Shown here: in pieces, positions 1 to 7,234 of the stretch
How positions within the stretch are numbered: position 1 is the stretch's first letter
Layout of the letters: each line of letters begins with the position of its first letter
Origin: Verrucomicrobiaceae bacterium E54
GTDB taxonomy: Bacteria; Verrucomicrobiota; Verrucomicrobiia; Verrucomicrobiales; Akkermansiaceae
Length of the DNA: 64,000 bases
NCBI GenBank assembly: GCA_022548915.1
Contig: JAKZES010000001.1
Coordinates: forward strand, 124,001-188,000
Direction of reading: 5' to 3'
The notes under the pieces: model-generated
What the model was told of the DNA's origin: nothing
The model's input: the letters and a program-made list of their open reading frames with translations, nothing else
The model's database searches: none
Position numbers and translations under genes: made by a program

Positions 1-297
1 GTTCTCGCCGGGCTTCTGCTCGGCGCGGAACATCATGCCCGAGTTGCCGGAGAGGTCGTCCATCTTCATCTCGAAGCGGAAGTCGAAGTCGCCGTAGGTC
101 TTCTCGGTGATGAGGAAGGTGTTGCCCTTGATGTTCTTGCCGAAGCCGACAATGCAGCCGTCCTCGACCTTGTATTCGCCGGTGCCGTTGACCTTCTTCC
201 AACCCGACAGGTCCTTGCCGTTGAAGATCGGGGTGAAGCCTTCCTCGAGCGCGAAGGCGGGAACGATGAGGGCGAGGGAGAGAAGGATGGTTTTCAT
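1..297 (-). CDS. DUF1080 (3-keto-disaccharide hydrolase-like) secreted protein, C-terminus cut by window edge
   Basis: The first 99 codons of a gene that runs off the left edge. It starts MKTILLSLALIVPAFA, a classic signal peptide, and continues with FTPIFNGKDLSGW and later DLSGNSGMMFRAE, the hallmark segments of the DUF1080 fold (now called 3-keto-disaccharide hydrolase). Family members are concanavalin-like beta-sandwich proteins exported to the periplasm or surface, abundant in Verrucomicrobiota and Planctomycetes and linked to sugar breakdown. The gene lies 53 bp downstream of bioF on the same strand and could be read through from it, but the products are functionally unrelated. The catalytic part lies outside the window, so activity cannot be judged. 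Confidence 0.88.
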   Translation of the reverse strand, partial: MKTILLSLALIVPAFALEEGFTPIFNGKDLSGWKKVNGTGEYKVEDGCIVGFGKNIKGNTFLITEKTYGDFDFRFEMKMDDLSGNSGMMFRAEQKPGEN

Positions 298-350
298 GGA
301 ATGGAGTGACGGAGTGATTCCAGCGCTACCCGGGGCGGTGCTGCAAGCTT

Positions 351-1493
351 TCAGCGAAAGCGGGAGAGTAGTCGGGCGAGTCCCTCCACGGCGTGGGTCG
401 GGTGGGCGGCGGAAACGGAAATCCGAAGTCTCGCGCTTCCACGCGGGACGGTGGGATAGCGGATGGCGGGCACCATGAAGCCATGGTCCGCCAGGAGCTC
501 GGAATCGGACAAGGCCGCTTCATTGTCGCCTGCGATCCGGGCGATGATGGGGGTCGGCGGCCCATCGGGGCGGAGGATTGCGACCTTCTCGGCGAGCTTC
601 GTCCGCAATGCCCCACCTTCATCCGACCGAATCAGGGTCACCGCGGCCGAGGCGGCGTGGGCGAGCGCCGGCGGCGGGGCGGTCGAGTAGATGAAGGAGC
701 GGGCACGGTTGACGAGGAGGTCGCGCCAGATGGTGGAGGTCGCCAGGTAGGCGCCGGAGAGTCCGGCGGCCTTGCTCAGGGTGCCCATGTGGAAATCGAT
801 GCGATCCTGGACCCCGAGTTGCTCGGCCAGGCCCATGCCGGTCGGTCCGAGGACGCCGAAGCCGTGGGCCTCGTCGAGGAGCAGGAGCGCGTCGTGGCGT
901 TCCTTGAGGTCGAGGATTCCCTCGAGCGGGGAAAGATCGCCGTCCATCGAGAAGACCGACTCGGTGAGGATCAGGACCCGTGCTTCGGCGTTCTTGCTCC
1001 GGATGCCCTGGAGAAGACTCTCGAGCTTCCCGAGGTCGTTGTGGGGGAACACCCGGAGCGTCGCGCCGGACAGCCGGGCGCCATCGATCAGGCAGGCGTG
1101 GCAGAGCTTGTCGAGGATGACGAAGTCGCCTTTTCCCACGAGGGCGGGAACGACTCCGACGGCGGTGGCGAAGCCGGAGGAGAAGAGGAGTGCGGCCTCC
1201 GTTCCCTTGGCCTCGGCGAGTTGCTCTTCGAAACGGATGTGCGGCGGCTGGCTGCCGGTGATCAGCCGGGAGGCGGCGGCACCGTGGCCGAAGCGGTCGA
1301 GGCCCTCGTGGAAGGCGTCGCGGATCAGCGGGTGGGCGGCGAGGCCGAGGTAGTCGTTGCTGGCGAAGTTCCAGAAACCGTATCCGTCCCGGCCGACGTA
1401 AGTCCCTCCAAGAGGCGTTGTTTCGCGCAGCTGGCGCAGCAGACCCGCCTCGGCGAGGTCGGCCAGCTCTCGCTCGGGATGGGCGGGGCGCAT
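351..1493 (-). CDS. bioF: 8-amino-7-oxononanoate synthase (biotin synthesis)
   Basis: 380 residues, the usual length. PLP-dependent alpha-oxoamine synthase that condenses pimeloyl-ACP or pimeloyl-CoA with alanine to give 8-amino-7-oxononanoate, the first committed ring-building step of biotin synthesis in the cytoplasm. Visible family motifs: FASNDYLGLAAHP near the N-terminus, GHGAAASRLITGS, the DEAHGFGVLGPTGMGL segment with the PLP-contacting Asp/His, and TLSKAAGLSG with the PLP-binding lysine. Related KBL/ALA synthases share this layout, but the short N-terminus and ASRLITG motif fit BioF best. No other bio genes are adjacent. Confidence 0.9.
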   Translation of the reverse strand: MRPAHPERELADLAEAGLLRQLRETTPLGGTYVGRDGYGFWNFASNDYLGLAAHPLIRDAFHEGLDRFGHGAAASRLITGSQPPHIRFEEQLAEAKGTEAALLFSSGFATAVGVVPALVGKGDFVILDKLCHACLIDGARLSGATLRVFPHNDLGKLESLLQGIRSKNAEARVLILTESVFSMDGDLSPLEGILDLKERHDALLLLDEAHGFGVLGPTGMGLAEQLGVQDRIDFHMGTLSKAAGLSGAYLATSTIWRDLLVNRARSFIYSTAPPPALAHAASAAVTLIRSDEGGALRTKLAEKVAILRPDGPPTPIIARIAGDNEAALSDSELLADHGFMVPAIRYPTVPRGSARLRISVSAAHPTHAVEGLARLLSRFR

Positions 1494-1540
1494 GGTGATG
1501 GGAAACGGTCCGGAGGTCGCCCGGCAGGATGCCCGACGGT

Positions 1541-1557
1541 GCCGGCAGGACGCCGGC
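1541..1557 (-). terminator. Hairpin downstream of the D,D-carboxypeptidase gene
   Basis: A 6-bp GC stem (GCCGGC / GCCGGC) around a 5-base loop, just past the stop of the gene at 1566. A weaker similar hairpin follows toward 1520. No T-run, so it is at best an imperfect intrinsic terminator. Confidence 0.35.
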
Positions 1558-1565
1558 GCTCCCCC

Positions 1566-2447
1566 TCAGCGGCGGGGCGACTCGAGAGCCCAGCGGAGGA
1601 GCTTTTCGGAATCGTCCCAGACGTGACGGGAGTTGCTCTTGAGAACGACGGTGATCGCGGAGCGTCCGTTGTAGGTGCCGGTGGCGACCAGACAGCGTCC
1701 GGCGCGGTTGGTGGTGCCGGTCTTCATGCCGTCGCAGTAGGGCACGGACTTGAGGAGCTTGTTGGTGTTTTCCAGCACCTTGGTGCGGCCGCTGGCATAT
1801 TGGAACGTGTATTTCTGGGTGTTGGTCCAGGAGCGGATGGTGCCGCTCCGGTAGGCGTGGCGGGCGGCGATGGCGATGTCGCGGGCGGTGGAGTACTGGC
1901 CGGGTGCCGGGAGGCCGTTGGGATTGATGAAGTTCGAATTGCGCATGCCGAGAGACGCCGCCTTGCGGTTCATCAGCGCCGAAAAGCCCTCCTGGGAACC
2001 CCCGATGTCACGGGCGAGCGCACGGGCGACGTCGTTGCCGCTCTTGACCATCAGCGCCTTGGTCAGCGCACCGCGGGTGTAAACCTCGCCGGGCCTCAAG
2101 TAGAGCTTGGTGGGCTCGCAGGCGGTGTCGCTGTTCTCGATGGTGATCCTCTTGTCCAGCGATCCGGCGTCGAGAACCACCAGAGCGGTGATGATTTTCT
2201 GGGTCGAGGCGACCGGGCGGATCGAGTCGGCGTTCTTGGCGTAGAACACCTTGCCGCTGCGGGCGTCGATCACGATCGCGCTTTCGCCGTAGATCTGGGG
2301 TGGCGCGATCGCCGGAACGCCGTCGCTGGCCGGCGGGGCGGGCTGGGTGGGGTAGTTCTGGACGTGGTGGCGGGTCTGCGGCTCTCCGCCGCATGAGCCG
2401 AGGGCTGCGAGCGCGAGAAGGGCGAGCGGGCGGAAGCGCCGGAACAT
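1566..2447 (-). CDS. D-alanyl-D-alanine carboxypeptidase, S11 family, probable lipoprotein
   Basis: 293 residues from the ATG at 2447. An in-frame ATG at 2468 is possible but would place seven residues ahead of the signal peptide. The N-terminus MFRRFRPLALLALAALGSC ends in a lipobox (LGSC), so the protein is likely lipidated. The three penicillin-binding signatures are in order: STQK (SxxK, nucleophile Ser) near residue 75, SGN (SxN) near 130, and KTGTTNRAG (KTG) near 235. It trims the terminal D-Ala from peptidoglycan pentapeptides (PBP5/6, DacA type). It is shorter than DacA and seems to lack the C-terminal beta-domain and amphipathic anchor, which fits lipid anchoring instead. Confidence 0.88.
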   Translation of the reverse strand: MFRRFRPLALLALAALGSCGGEPQTRHHVQNYPTQPAPPASDGVPAIAPPQIYGESAIVIDARSGKVFYAKNADSIRPVASTQKIITALVVLDAGSLDKRITIENSDTACEPTKLYLRPGEVYTRGALTKALMVKSGNDVARALARDIGGSQEGFSALMNRKAASLGMRNSNFINPNGLPAPGQYSTARDIAIAARHAYRSGTIRSWTNTQKYTFQYASGRTKVLENTNKLLKSVPYCDGMKTGTTNRAGRCLVATGTYNGRSAITVVLKSNSRHVWDDSEKLLRWALESPRR

Positions 2448-2540
2448 GGCGGGGGATGAAAGCGGCATCCGAGCGGGTTCTCAAGGGGGAATACGTCCGG
2501 AGAAAAGTTGCGGGGAGTGGGAAAAATTGCTGGATTTGGC

Positions 2541-2568
2541 TTGCAATGGCGGGGTGATGGGCTATCTC
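2541..2568 (+). promoter_or_regulatory. Weak candidate promoter for rpsN
   Basis: TTGCAA at 2541 and TATCTC at 2563, separated by 16 bases, place a start about 8-10 bases ahead of the rpsN ATG. The matches to sigma-70 consensus are poor, so this is only a suggestion. Confidence 0.2.
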
Positions 2569-2582
2569 CCGCGCCCCGAATT

Positions 2583-2852
2583 ATGGCTAAGAAGAGCTGG
2601 ACAGCCCGCAACGAACGCAAGAAGCGCACCGTCGCCAAGTATGCCGACCTCCGTCACAAGCTGAAGGCCGAGAAGGACTACATTGGTCTCTCGATGCTGC
2701 CGCGTGACGCCAGCCCGACCCGTGTGGTCAACCGCTGCGAGCACTCCGGTCGCCGCCGCGCCTTCATTCGCCGCTTCCGGCTTTCCCGGATCAGCTTCCG
2801 GGAACTTGCGTCGCACGGGATGATTCCCGGCGTGACGAAGTCGAGCTGGTAG
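2583..2852 (+). CDS. rpsN: 30S ribosomal protein S14
   Basis: 89 residues starting [20 protein letters not shown], a full-length zinc-independent (C-minus) S14: the CxxC pair of zinc-binding paralogues is absent and only the single Cys in [10 protein letters not shown] remains. The C-terminal [15 protein letters not shown] is the universal S14 signature for 16S rRNA binding in the 30S head. It is not inside an S10/spc operon here but precedes a FmdB-type protein and a CNNM-like transporter. No clear Shine-Dalgarno is seen upstream. Confidence 0.96.
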   Translation: MAKKSWTARNERKKRTVAKYADLRHKLKAEKDYIGLSMLPRDASPTRVVNRCEHSGRRRAFIRRFRLSRISFRELASHGMIPGVTKSSW

Positions 2853-2908
2853 GGCAGTCTCTCCTGCCTTCGACGGGAGGCGGAAACTGCTCGTCCTCCC
2901 GTCCAGCA

Positions 2909-3169
2909 ATGCCGATTTACGAATACGTTTCCGAGCACCCCGACGATCCCGAGCGATCTTGTCGGATCTGCCGCGAGGGCTTCGACCTGCGTCGCCCCGT
3001 CGATCGCGCCCCCTTGGAGAAATGCCTCGCCTGCCGGAACCCGGTGAGGAAGGTCATCTCGAAGGTCAACACGCCCCGGATCACCAAGCCGCTCTCGGTG
3101 AGCGACGCCAAGAAGGCGGGCTTCACCATTCTCGAGAAGCGCGACCAGGGGACCTACGAAAAATTGTGA
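2909..3169 (+). CDS. FmdB-type zinc ribbon protein
   Basis: 86 residues. Starts MPIYEYVS, the typical FmdB opening, followed by two CxxC knuckles (CRIC and CLAC, about 23 residues apart) that should bind one zinc. The lysine-rich tail ISKVNTPRITK resembles other members. FmdB proteins are named for formamidase operon regulation, but the function of most, including this one, is unknown. It lies 56 bp after rpsN and only 4 bp before the next gene, so all three are probably one transcript. Confidence 0.85.
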   Translation: MPIYEYVSEHPDDPERSCRICREGFDLRRPVDRAPLEKCLACRNPVRKVISKVNTPRITKPLSVSDAKKAGFTILEKRDQGTYEKL

Positions 3170-3173
3170 GACG

Positions 3174-4622
3174 GTGATCGAGGCCTTGTCAGACATGCCG
3201 TCGCTGCTCGCGGCCGCCGGGGGAGAGATTTCCAAGGACTTCCCGAGCTTTCCACGGACCCTGCTGTATCTGGCGGGGATCGCGTTTTTCCTGCTCCTCA
3301 ACGCCTTCTTCGTCGCTTCGGAGTTTGCGATCGTCAAGGTGCGGCCGAGCCAGCTCGAAACGGTCGAGAAGGAGAAGCCGGGCAGCACCGAGACGGCGAT
3401 GCGGGTGGTCGGCAAGCTCGACGGCTACCTTTCCGCAAACCAGTTGGGAATCACGATCGCCTCGCTGGCGCTCGGTTTCCTCGGTGAGCCGTTTGTCGAG
3501 GCGTTCGTGTCGCCGGCGTTGTGGAAGCTCGGCATGCCCGAGGAAGTCGCGCTCTTCAGTCTTTCGATTCCGATCATCCACTGGCTGTCCTTCGGGCTCG
3601 CGATCATTTCCTTCACCTTCCTGCACGTCGTCATCGGCGAGTTGCTGCCGAAGTCGATCGCCATCCGCAAGGCGCTGGCGACGACGCTCCGGCTGGCGAA
3701 GCCGCTGCATGTCTTCTACAAGTCCTTCCACTGGGCGATCCGGGTGCTCAACGGCACGGCGAACCTGTTGCTGAAGAATGTCTTCCGCATCGACCCGATC
3801 TCGGAGGGCGAACACATCCACTCCGCCGAGGAGCTGGCGCTGCTGGTCACCCAGAGTGGCGCGGCGATGGAGGTCACCGACACCGAAAGGGAGATCGCGG
3901 TGAACGCGCTGGAACTCAATGAACTCTGGGTGCGCGACGTGATGACGCCGCGGCAGGATGTGGTGGTGCTGGATGCCGACCAGCCTTTCGAAGAAGCGCT
4001 GGAGGTGGCGCGCCGGACCAAGCACACGCGCTTTCCCTTGGTGAAGGGCGGTCACCTCGACAACCACATCGGGCTGATCCACATCAAGGACGTGCTCAAG
4101 CTGGTGGGCGGACCCGATCCGGACCTCATGCGCATCCGGCGGGACCTGAAGGTCGTGCCGGACACGATGCCGCTGGACATCCTGCTGAAGTTCTTTCTCA
4201 AGGAGCGGGCGCACCTGGCGCTGGTGGTCGATGAGTTCGGCACACCCGTGGGGATCGTCTTCCTCGACAACGTGATCGAGGAGATCGTCGGCGACATCCA
4301 GGACGAGTTCGACAACGAGCGTCCGGAATTCGTGAGGGTCAATGATGACGAGTTCGTCGTCGATGGCACCCTGACCCTCAACGACCTCTCCGACATCGAG
4401 GAGGGACTGGAACTCGAGAGCGGCGAGGTGACCACCGTCGGTGGCTACATCACCCAGAGACTCGGTCGTTTCCCGGAAGTGGGGGAAAGCATGGAGATCC
4501 TCGGTTGGGAGGCCCGGGTCACCAGCACCGATGGCCGACGTGTCGGCCAGGTGCATCTGCGCCGGCTCGAACCGGCGGTCGAGGAAGCGGTGGCCGAAGC
4601 GGGTGCCGACGAGTCGGAGTAG
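3174..4622 (+). CDS. CNNM/CorC-HlyC family membrane protein (DUF21 + CBS pair)
   Basis: 482 residues from a GTG at 3174; an ATG at 3195 is an alternative. Order of parts: a DUF21 membrane domain of about four helices (residues about 25-200, with LNAFFVASEFAIVKVRPSQL and the GELLPKSIAIRKA signature), a pair of CBS domains (about 215-350, including VMTPRQDVVVLD), and a C-terminal CorC_HlyC domain (about 390-465). Often annotated as hemolysin C, but relatives are better supported as Mg2+/Co2+ efflux or Mg2+-regulating proteins of the inner membrane. Starts 4 bp after the FmdB gene. Confidence 0.9.
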   Translation: MIEALSDMPSLLAAAGGEISKDFPSFPRTLLYLAGIAFFLLLNAFFVASEFAIVKVRPSQLETVEKEKPGSTETAMRVVGKLDGYLSANQLGITIASLALGFLGEPFVEAFVSPALWKLGMPEEVALFSLSIPIIHWLSFGLAIISFTFLHVVIGELLPKSIAIRKALATTLRLAKPLHVFYKSFHWAIRVLNGTANLLLKNVFRIDPISEGEHIHSAEELALLVTQSGAAMEVTDTEREIAVNALELNELWVRDVMTPRQDVVVLDADQPFEEALEVARRTKHTRFPLVKGGHLDNHIGLIHIKDVLKLVGGPDPDLMRIRRDLKVVPDTMPLDILLKFFLKERAHLALVVDEFGTPVGIVFLDNVIEEIVGDIQDEFDNERPEFVRVNDDEFVVDGTLTLNDLSDIEEGLELESGEVTTVGGYITQRLGRFPEVGESMEILGWEARVTSTDGRRVGQVHLRRLEPAVEEAVAEAGADESE

Positions 4623-4672
4623 CCCGGATTTCAGATTTCAGATCTCGGACTTCAGATTTTGAATCTTCCGGA
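4623..4672. repeat. Short direct-repeat spacer
   Basis: Between two converging genes. ATTTCAGATTTCAGATCT is followed by a slightly altered ACTTCAGATTTTGAATC, a tandem TTCAGAT-type repeat. No stem-loop with a T-run is evident. Confidence 0.5.
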
Positions 4673-5431
4673 TCAAGGGTGGACGCGGGGTCGTGCGACG
4701 ACCGTGATGATCTGGGCGTCCTCGGTGACGGGGATCGTTTCGTCGAAGTCGGCAAGGGCCCGGTCGATCCCGAAACCGGCGTCATCCAGCATCCGCGCGA
4801 GTTGCTTTGGCTCGAACCAGCGGATGGTTTGTTCGCTATGGTGTTCACGGACCTCGCCATCCTGCTCGACGCGATAGTGATGTCGGCGGTGGAGGATCCG
4901 GCCTTGGCGGTCGATTTGATGGAGGGTTCTCAGCGAGGCATTTCCACCCCCGGGCAGTTCCGTCTGGTGATCGTCATACCACTCATTCTCGGGCAGTTCG
5001 CCGTCGAGTTCGGCGAAGGGGCGGAAGACGGTGAGGTAAAGGATGCCGTCGGCGGTGAGTCGATCCCGCAGGCGCTTGAGGTCGTCGGCGGGCTGCGGGG
5101 AGAGCTGGAGGGTGAAGGCCGGAATGAGGATCGAGCGATAGAGTTTGTCGCTACTGAAAGTCGTCATGTCACCGGAGTGGAGCACGGGGTTGAGTTCCGC
5201 CGATCGTTCGCGGCAGAGCTTGAGCATCGCTGCCGAGGGTTCGAGCCCTTCGATTGGATGGCCCTTTCGGAGCAGGGGCAGGAGCAGGCGTCCCGAACCG
5301 CATCCCACCTCCAGCGAGGGGCCGGGGAATTCCCGAAGCAGGGCGTCGAGCCACTCGAGTTCCGGCGTGTCCTCGCCTTCCCAGAACAGGTCGTGGAGCT
5401 CGGCTTCGAGGGAGGTGTAGGAAGATGTCAT
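4673..5431 (-). CDS. Class I SAM-dependent methyltransferase
   Basis: 252 residues from the ATG at 5431 (MTSSYTSLEAELHDLFW). The frame stays open to 5518, but those 29 codons are a repeat-derived stretch (see 5440-5520) and probably not part of the native protein. Motif I is LEVGCGSGRLLLPLL near residue 45, followed by the acidic EGLEPSAAMLK. The rest fits a Rossmann-fold methyltransferase, ending in the AGF and VVARP strands. The substrate is unknown. It lies downstream of a DUF4407 gene on the same strand, separated by the repeat. Confidence 0.82.
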   Translation of the reverse strand: MTSSYTSLEAELHDLFWEGEDTPELEWLDALLREFPGPSLEVGCGSGRLLLPLLRKGHPIEGLEPSAAMLKLCRERSAELNPVLHSGDMTTFSSDKLYRSILIPAFTLQLSPQPADDLKRLRDRLTADGILYLTVFRPFAELDGELPENEWYDDHQTELPGGGNASLRTLHQIDRQGRILHRRHHYRVEQDGEVREHHSEQTIRWFEPKQLARMLDDAGFGIDRALADFDETIPVTEDAQIITVVARPRVHP

Positions 5432-5439
5432 CGCCGGAG

Positions 5440-5520
5440 ACGAAGCTGGCCTGTCCGCCGTAGCCTTGGCGTAGGAGGGAGCATCGTCCGCCTCGCGCAA
5501 AGCATTGCTTTGCGCCAACT
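5440..5520 (-). repeat. Structured intergenic repeat (YAKATAD-type) plus GCGCAAAGC hairpin
   Basis: Two elements lie side by side. At 5453-5480 is a member of the dispersed CCGCC-TAGCC-GGCG-GG family also found at 34977, 35020 and 52144; read on the minus strand it gives the peptide SYAKATAD, familiar from such repeats in other genomes. At 5495-5515 is a 9-bp perfect stem (GCGCAAAGC / GCTTTGCGC) with a 3-base loop. A related sequence follows the recQ stop at 14348. The hairpin lies between the DUF4407 stop and the methyltransferase start. Confidence 0.75.
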
Positions 5521-7208
5521 CAGCTCTGGGTCACGCTGCTCTTGAAGAAGTTCTCCATGCGGCGGTGGAGGTCCTCGTAGAAGCTGGCCTTCATCTTTTC
5601 GAGCATGGCGAGCTTCTCCGGCCCCGAGTGCTCGTGGGCTTCCTGCTCGAGCCGCATCTGCTCGGCGAAGGAGCGTTCCATCGCGATCATCGAGTCGAGA
5701 AATTCGCGCGCCGCCCGGGAATGCTCGACGCCATCGACCAGCGCGTGCTCGAGCCGTTTGTTGCGGGTGACGGCAATCAGGTTGCCGTCGGCGAGCTTCT
5801 CCATGTAGCGGCCGTGGCTGGTCTTGAAGGCCTCGTGCTCGGAGTCGAAGGAGATTTCGTCACGGTCGAGGAGGGTGTCGTAGGGGCCCGGCTTGGTGAA
5901 GAACTTCACGACCAGCGGAATCGTGTCCACCAGCATGAACAGGGCGGTGAGGATGAAATACGTGTAGAGCGCGAACTTGCCGCCCTCGGAACCCTGCTGG
6001 AAGAGGTTATGCAGGGCCAGCGTCTGGGTGAGGATGTCGCGGCGGGGCTCGGCCTGGATCGCGGCGATGCGGTTTCTCTCCTCGGTGCCGACCGCGGCCA
6101 GCTCTTGTTTGGCGAGTTCCTGCTCGGCAAGCAGCGAGTCGATCTGCTGCTTGATGGTGTCGCGGAGGGAGTTCTGCTGGGTGACGAAGGCCTGTGCCTG
6201 GTCTTCCTCGACCTGGCGCTTGAGCGCGGCGACACGCTGCTCCTCGGCGCGGTTGGCGGCCTCGATTTCGGCGAGGCGCCCCTCGAAGGCGGCGATGGCA
6301 CCCGCTTCGGCGGTGCGGATCTGCGTCTGCAGCATCGCCTTTTCGGCGCTGAGGTGTTCCAGCAGTCCGGCGATGCGCTGGGATTCGGCGCGGCGGGGTT
6401 CGAGCTGGTCGGCCTTGATGGATTTGGCCCGCGGACCTTCGCCCACCAGGCCGGAGCGCTGGCCGTTCAACTCGCGTTCATACTCGGTCTGCCAATAGGA
6501 AAGCTCGGTCTGCAGCTTGGTGTAGAGGGGCGTCAGTTCGTCGTGCTGGGCCTGGACCGTTTCGAGGCGTTCGCTGAAGGGGGCCACGGCCTCGGCGACG
6601 GCGGCGTCGAGTTCCTTCTGCTGGTTCTGCGTGAGCCCCGGAATGGCGTCCTCGGCGGAATCCCGGTCCTGGATGATGAAGCGGGCCTGGAAGCTCTCGG
6701 TCCACTTCTCGCGCTGCTGGCCGACCGCGTCGTCGAGGCGGGCGATCTCGGCCCGCACGCCGGCCTTCGTTTCCGCGAACTCGCCGCGGACCTCTTCGAT
6801 TTCGGCGGCGCGTTCCTCCTCGACGACCGAGGTGATGGTGTCGCGGAAAAGCAGCAGGACCAGCGGGTGGGCGATGGTGATGCCCATGAGGATGGCGACG
6901 CCGAGGCGCAGCGAGAACTGCGAGAGCTTGCGCCGCCAGGAGAGGAACGGCCGGTATCCGGCCAGCAGGGCGCGGTCGATCGTGAGAATGATGAAGGCCC
7001 AGACTGCGGCGACGGGGTAGATGACCGCCGCCCTGTCGGTGATGGTCGAAAGCGCGTAGGAGCAGGCGATGAAGGCGAAGGCGCAGGGCACCAGCACGGT
7101 GGCGCCGAAGGCGACGTACTTCCGCTGCTCCCAGTTCGGGCACTGCTCGAGGGTTTCGGAGCCGGCGCCGGAGAGCCAGAAGAAGATGTGTTTGAAGGTG
7201 TGCATCAT
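5520..7208 (-). CDS. DUF4407 membrane protein with long coiled coil
   Basis: 562 residues. The N-terminus (HIFFWLSGAG, then YVAFGATVLVPCAFAF and AAVWAFIILTIDRALL) is the DUF4407 signature with three to four membrane helices in the first 125 residues. A long charged coiled coil spans about 130-410 (rich in EEE, AEIEE, QAQ). A further helix (FALYTYFILTALFMLVDTIPLVV) lies near 430-455, followed by a cytoplasmic helical tail. The family's function is unknown. Only 26 bp separate it from the upstream antiporter gene, so the two are probably co-transcribed. Confidence 0.8.
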   Translation of the reverse strand: MMHTFKHIFFWLSGAGSETLEQCPNWEQRKYVAFGATVLVPCAFAFIACSYALSTITDRAAVIYPVAAVWAFIILTIDRALLAGYRPFLSWRRKLSQFSLRLGVAILMGITIAHPLVLLLFRDTITSVVEEERAAEIEEVRGEFAETKAGVRAEIARLDDAVGQQREKWTESFQARFIIQDRDSAEDAIPGLTQNQQKELDAAVAEAVAPFSERLETVQAQHDELTPLYTKLQTELSYWQTEYERELNGQRSGLVGEGPRAKSIKADQLEPRRAESQRIAGLLEHLSAEKAMLQTQIRTAEAGAIAAFEGRLAEIEAANRAEEQRVAALKRQVEEDQAQAFVTQQNSLRDTIKQQIDSLLAEQELAKQELAAVGTEERNRIAAIQAEPRRDILTQTLALHNLFQQGSEGGKFALYTYFILTALFMLVDTIPLVVKFFTKPGPYDTLLDRDEISFDSEHEAFKTSHGRYMEKLADGNLIAVTRNKRLEHALVDGVEHSRAAREFLDSMIAMERSFAEQMRLEQEAHEHSGPEKLAMLEKMKASFYEDLHRRMENFFKSSVTQS

Positions 7209-7234
7209 GATGACGACAGTCTGGGTTTCAGCAC

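Noticed and set aside
393-2396. A 667-codon plus-strand open frame over bioF and the carboxypeptidase gene
   Set aside because: It is the antisense shadow of two well-identified minus-strand genes in high-GC DNA; its protein is Gly/Val/Glu-rich with no domain.
3189-4556. A 455-codon minus-strand open frame
   Set aside because: Antisense shadow of the CNNM/CorC-like gene, whose CBS and DUF21 motifs are unmistakable.
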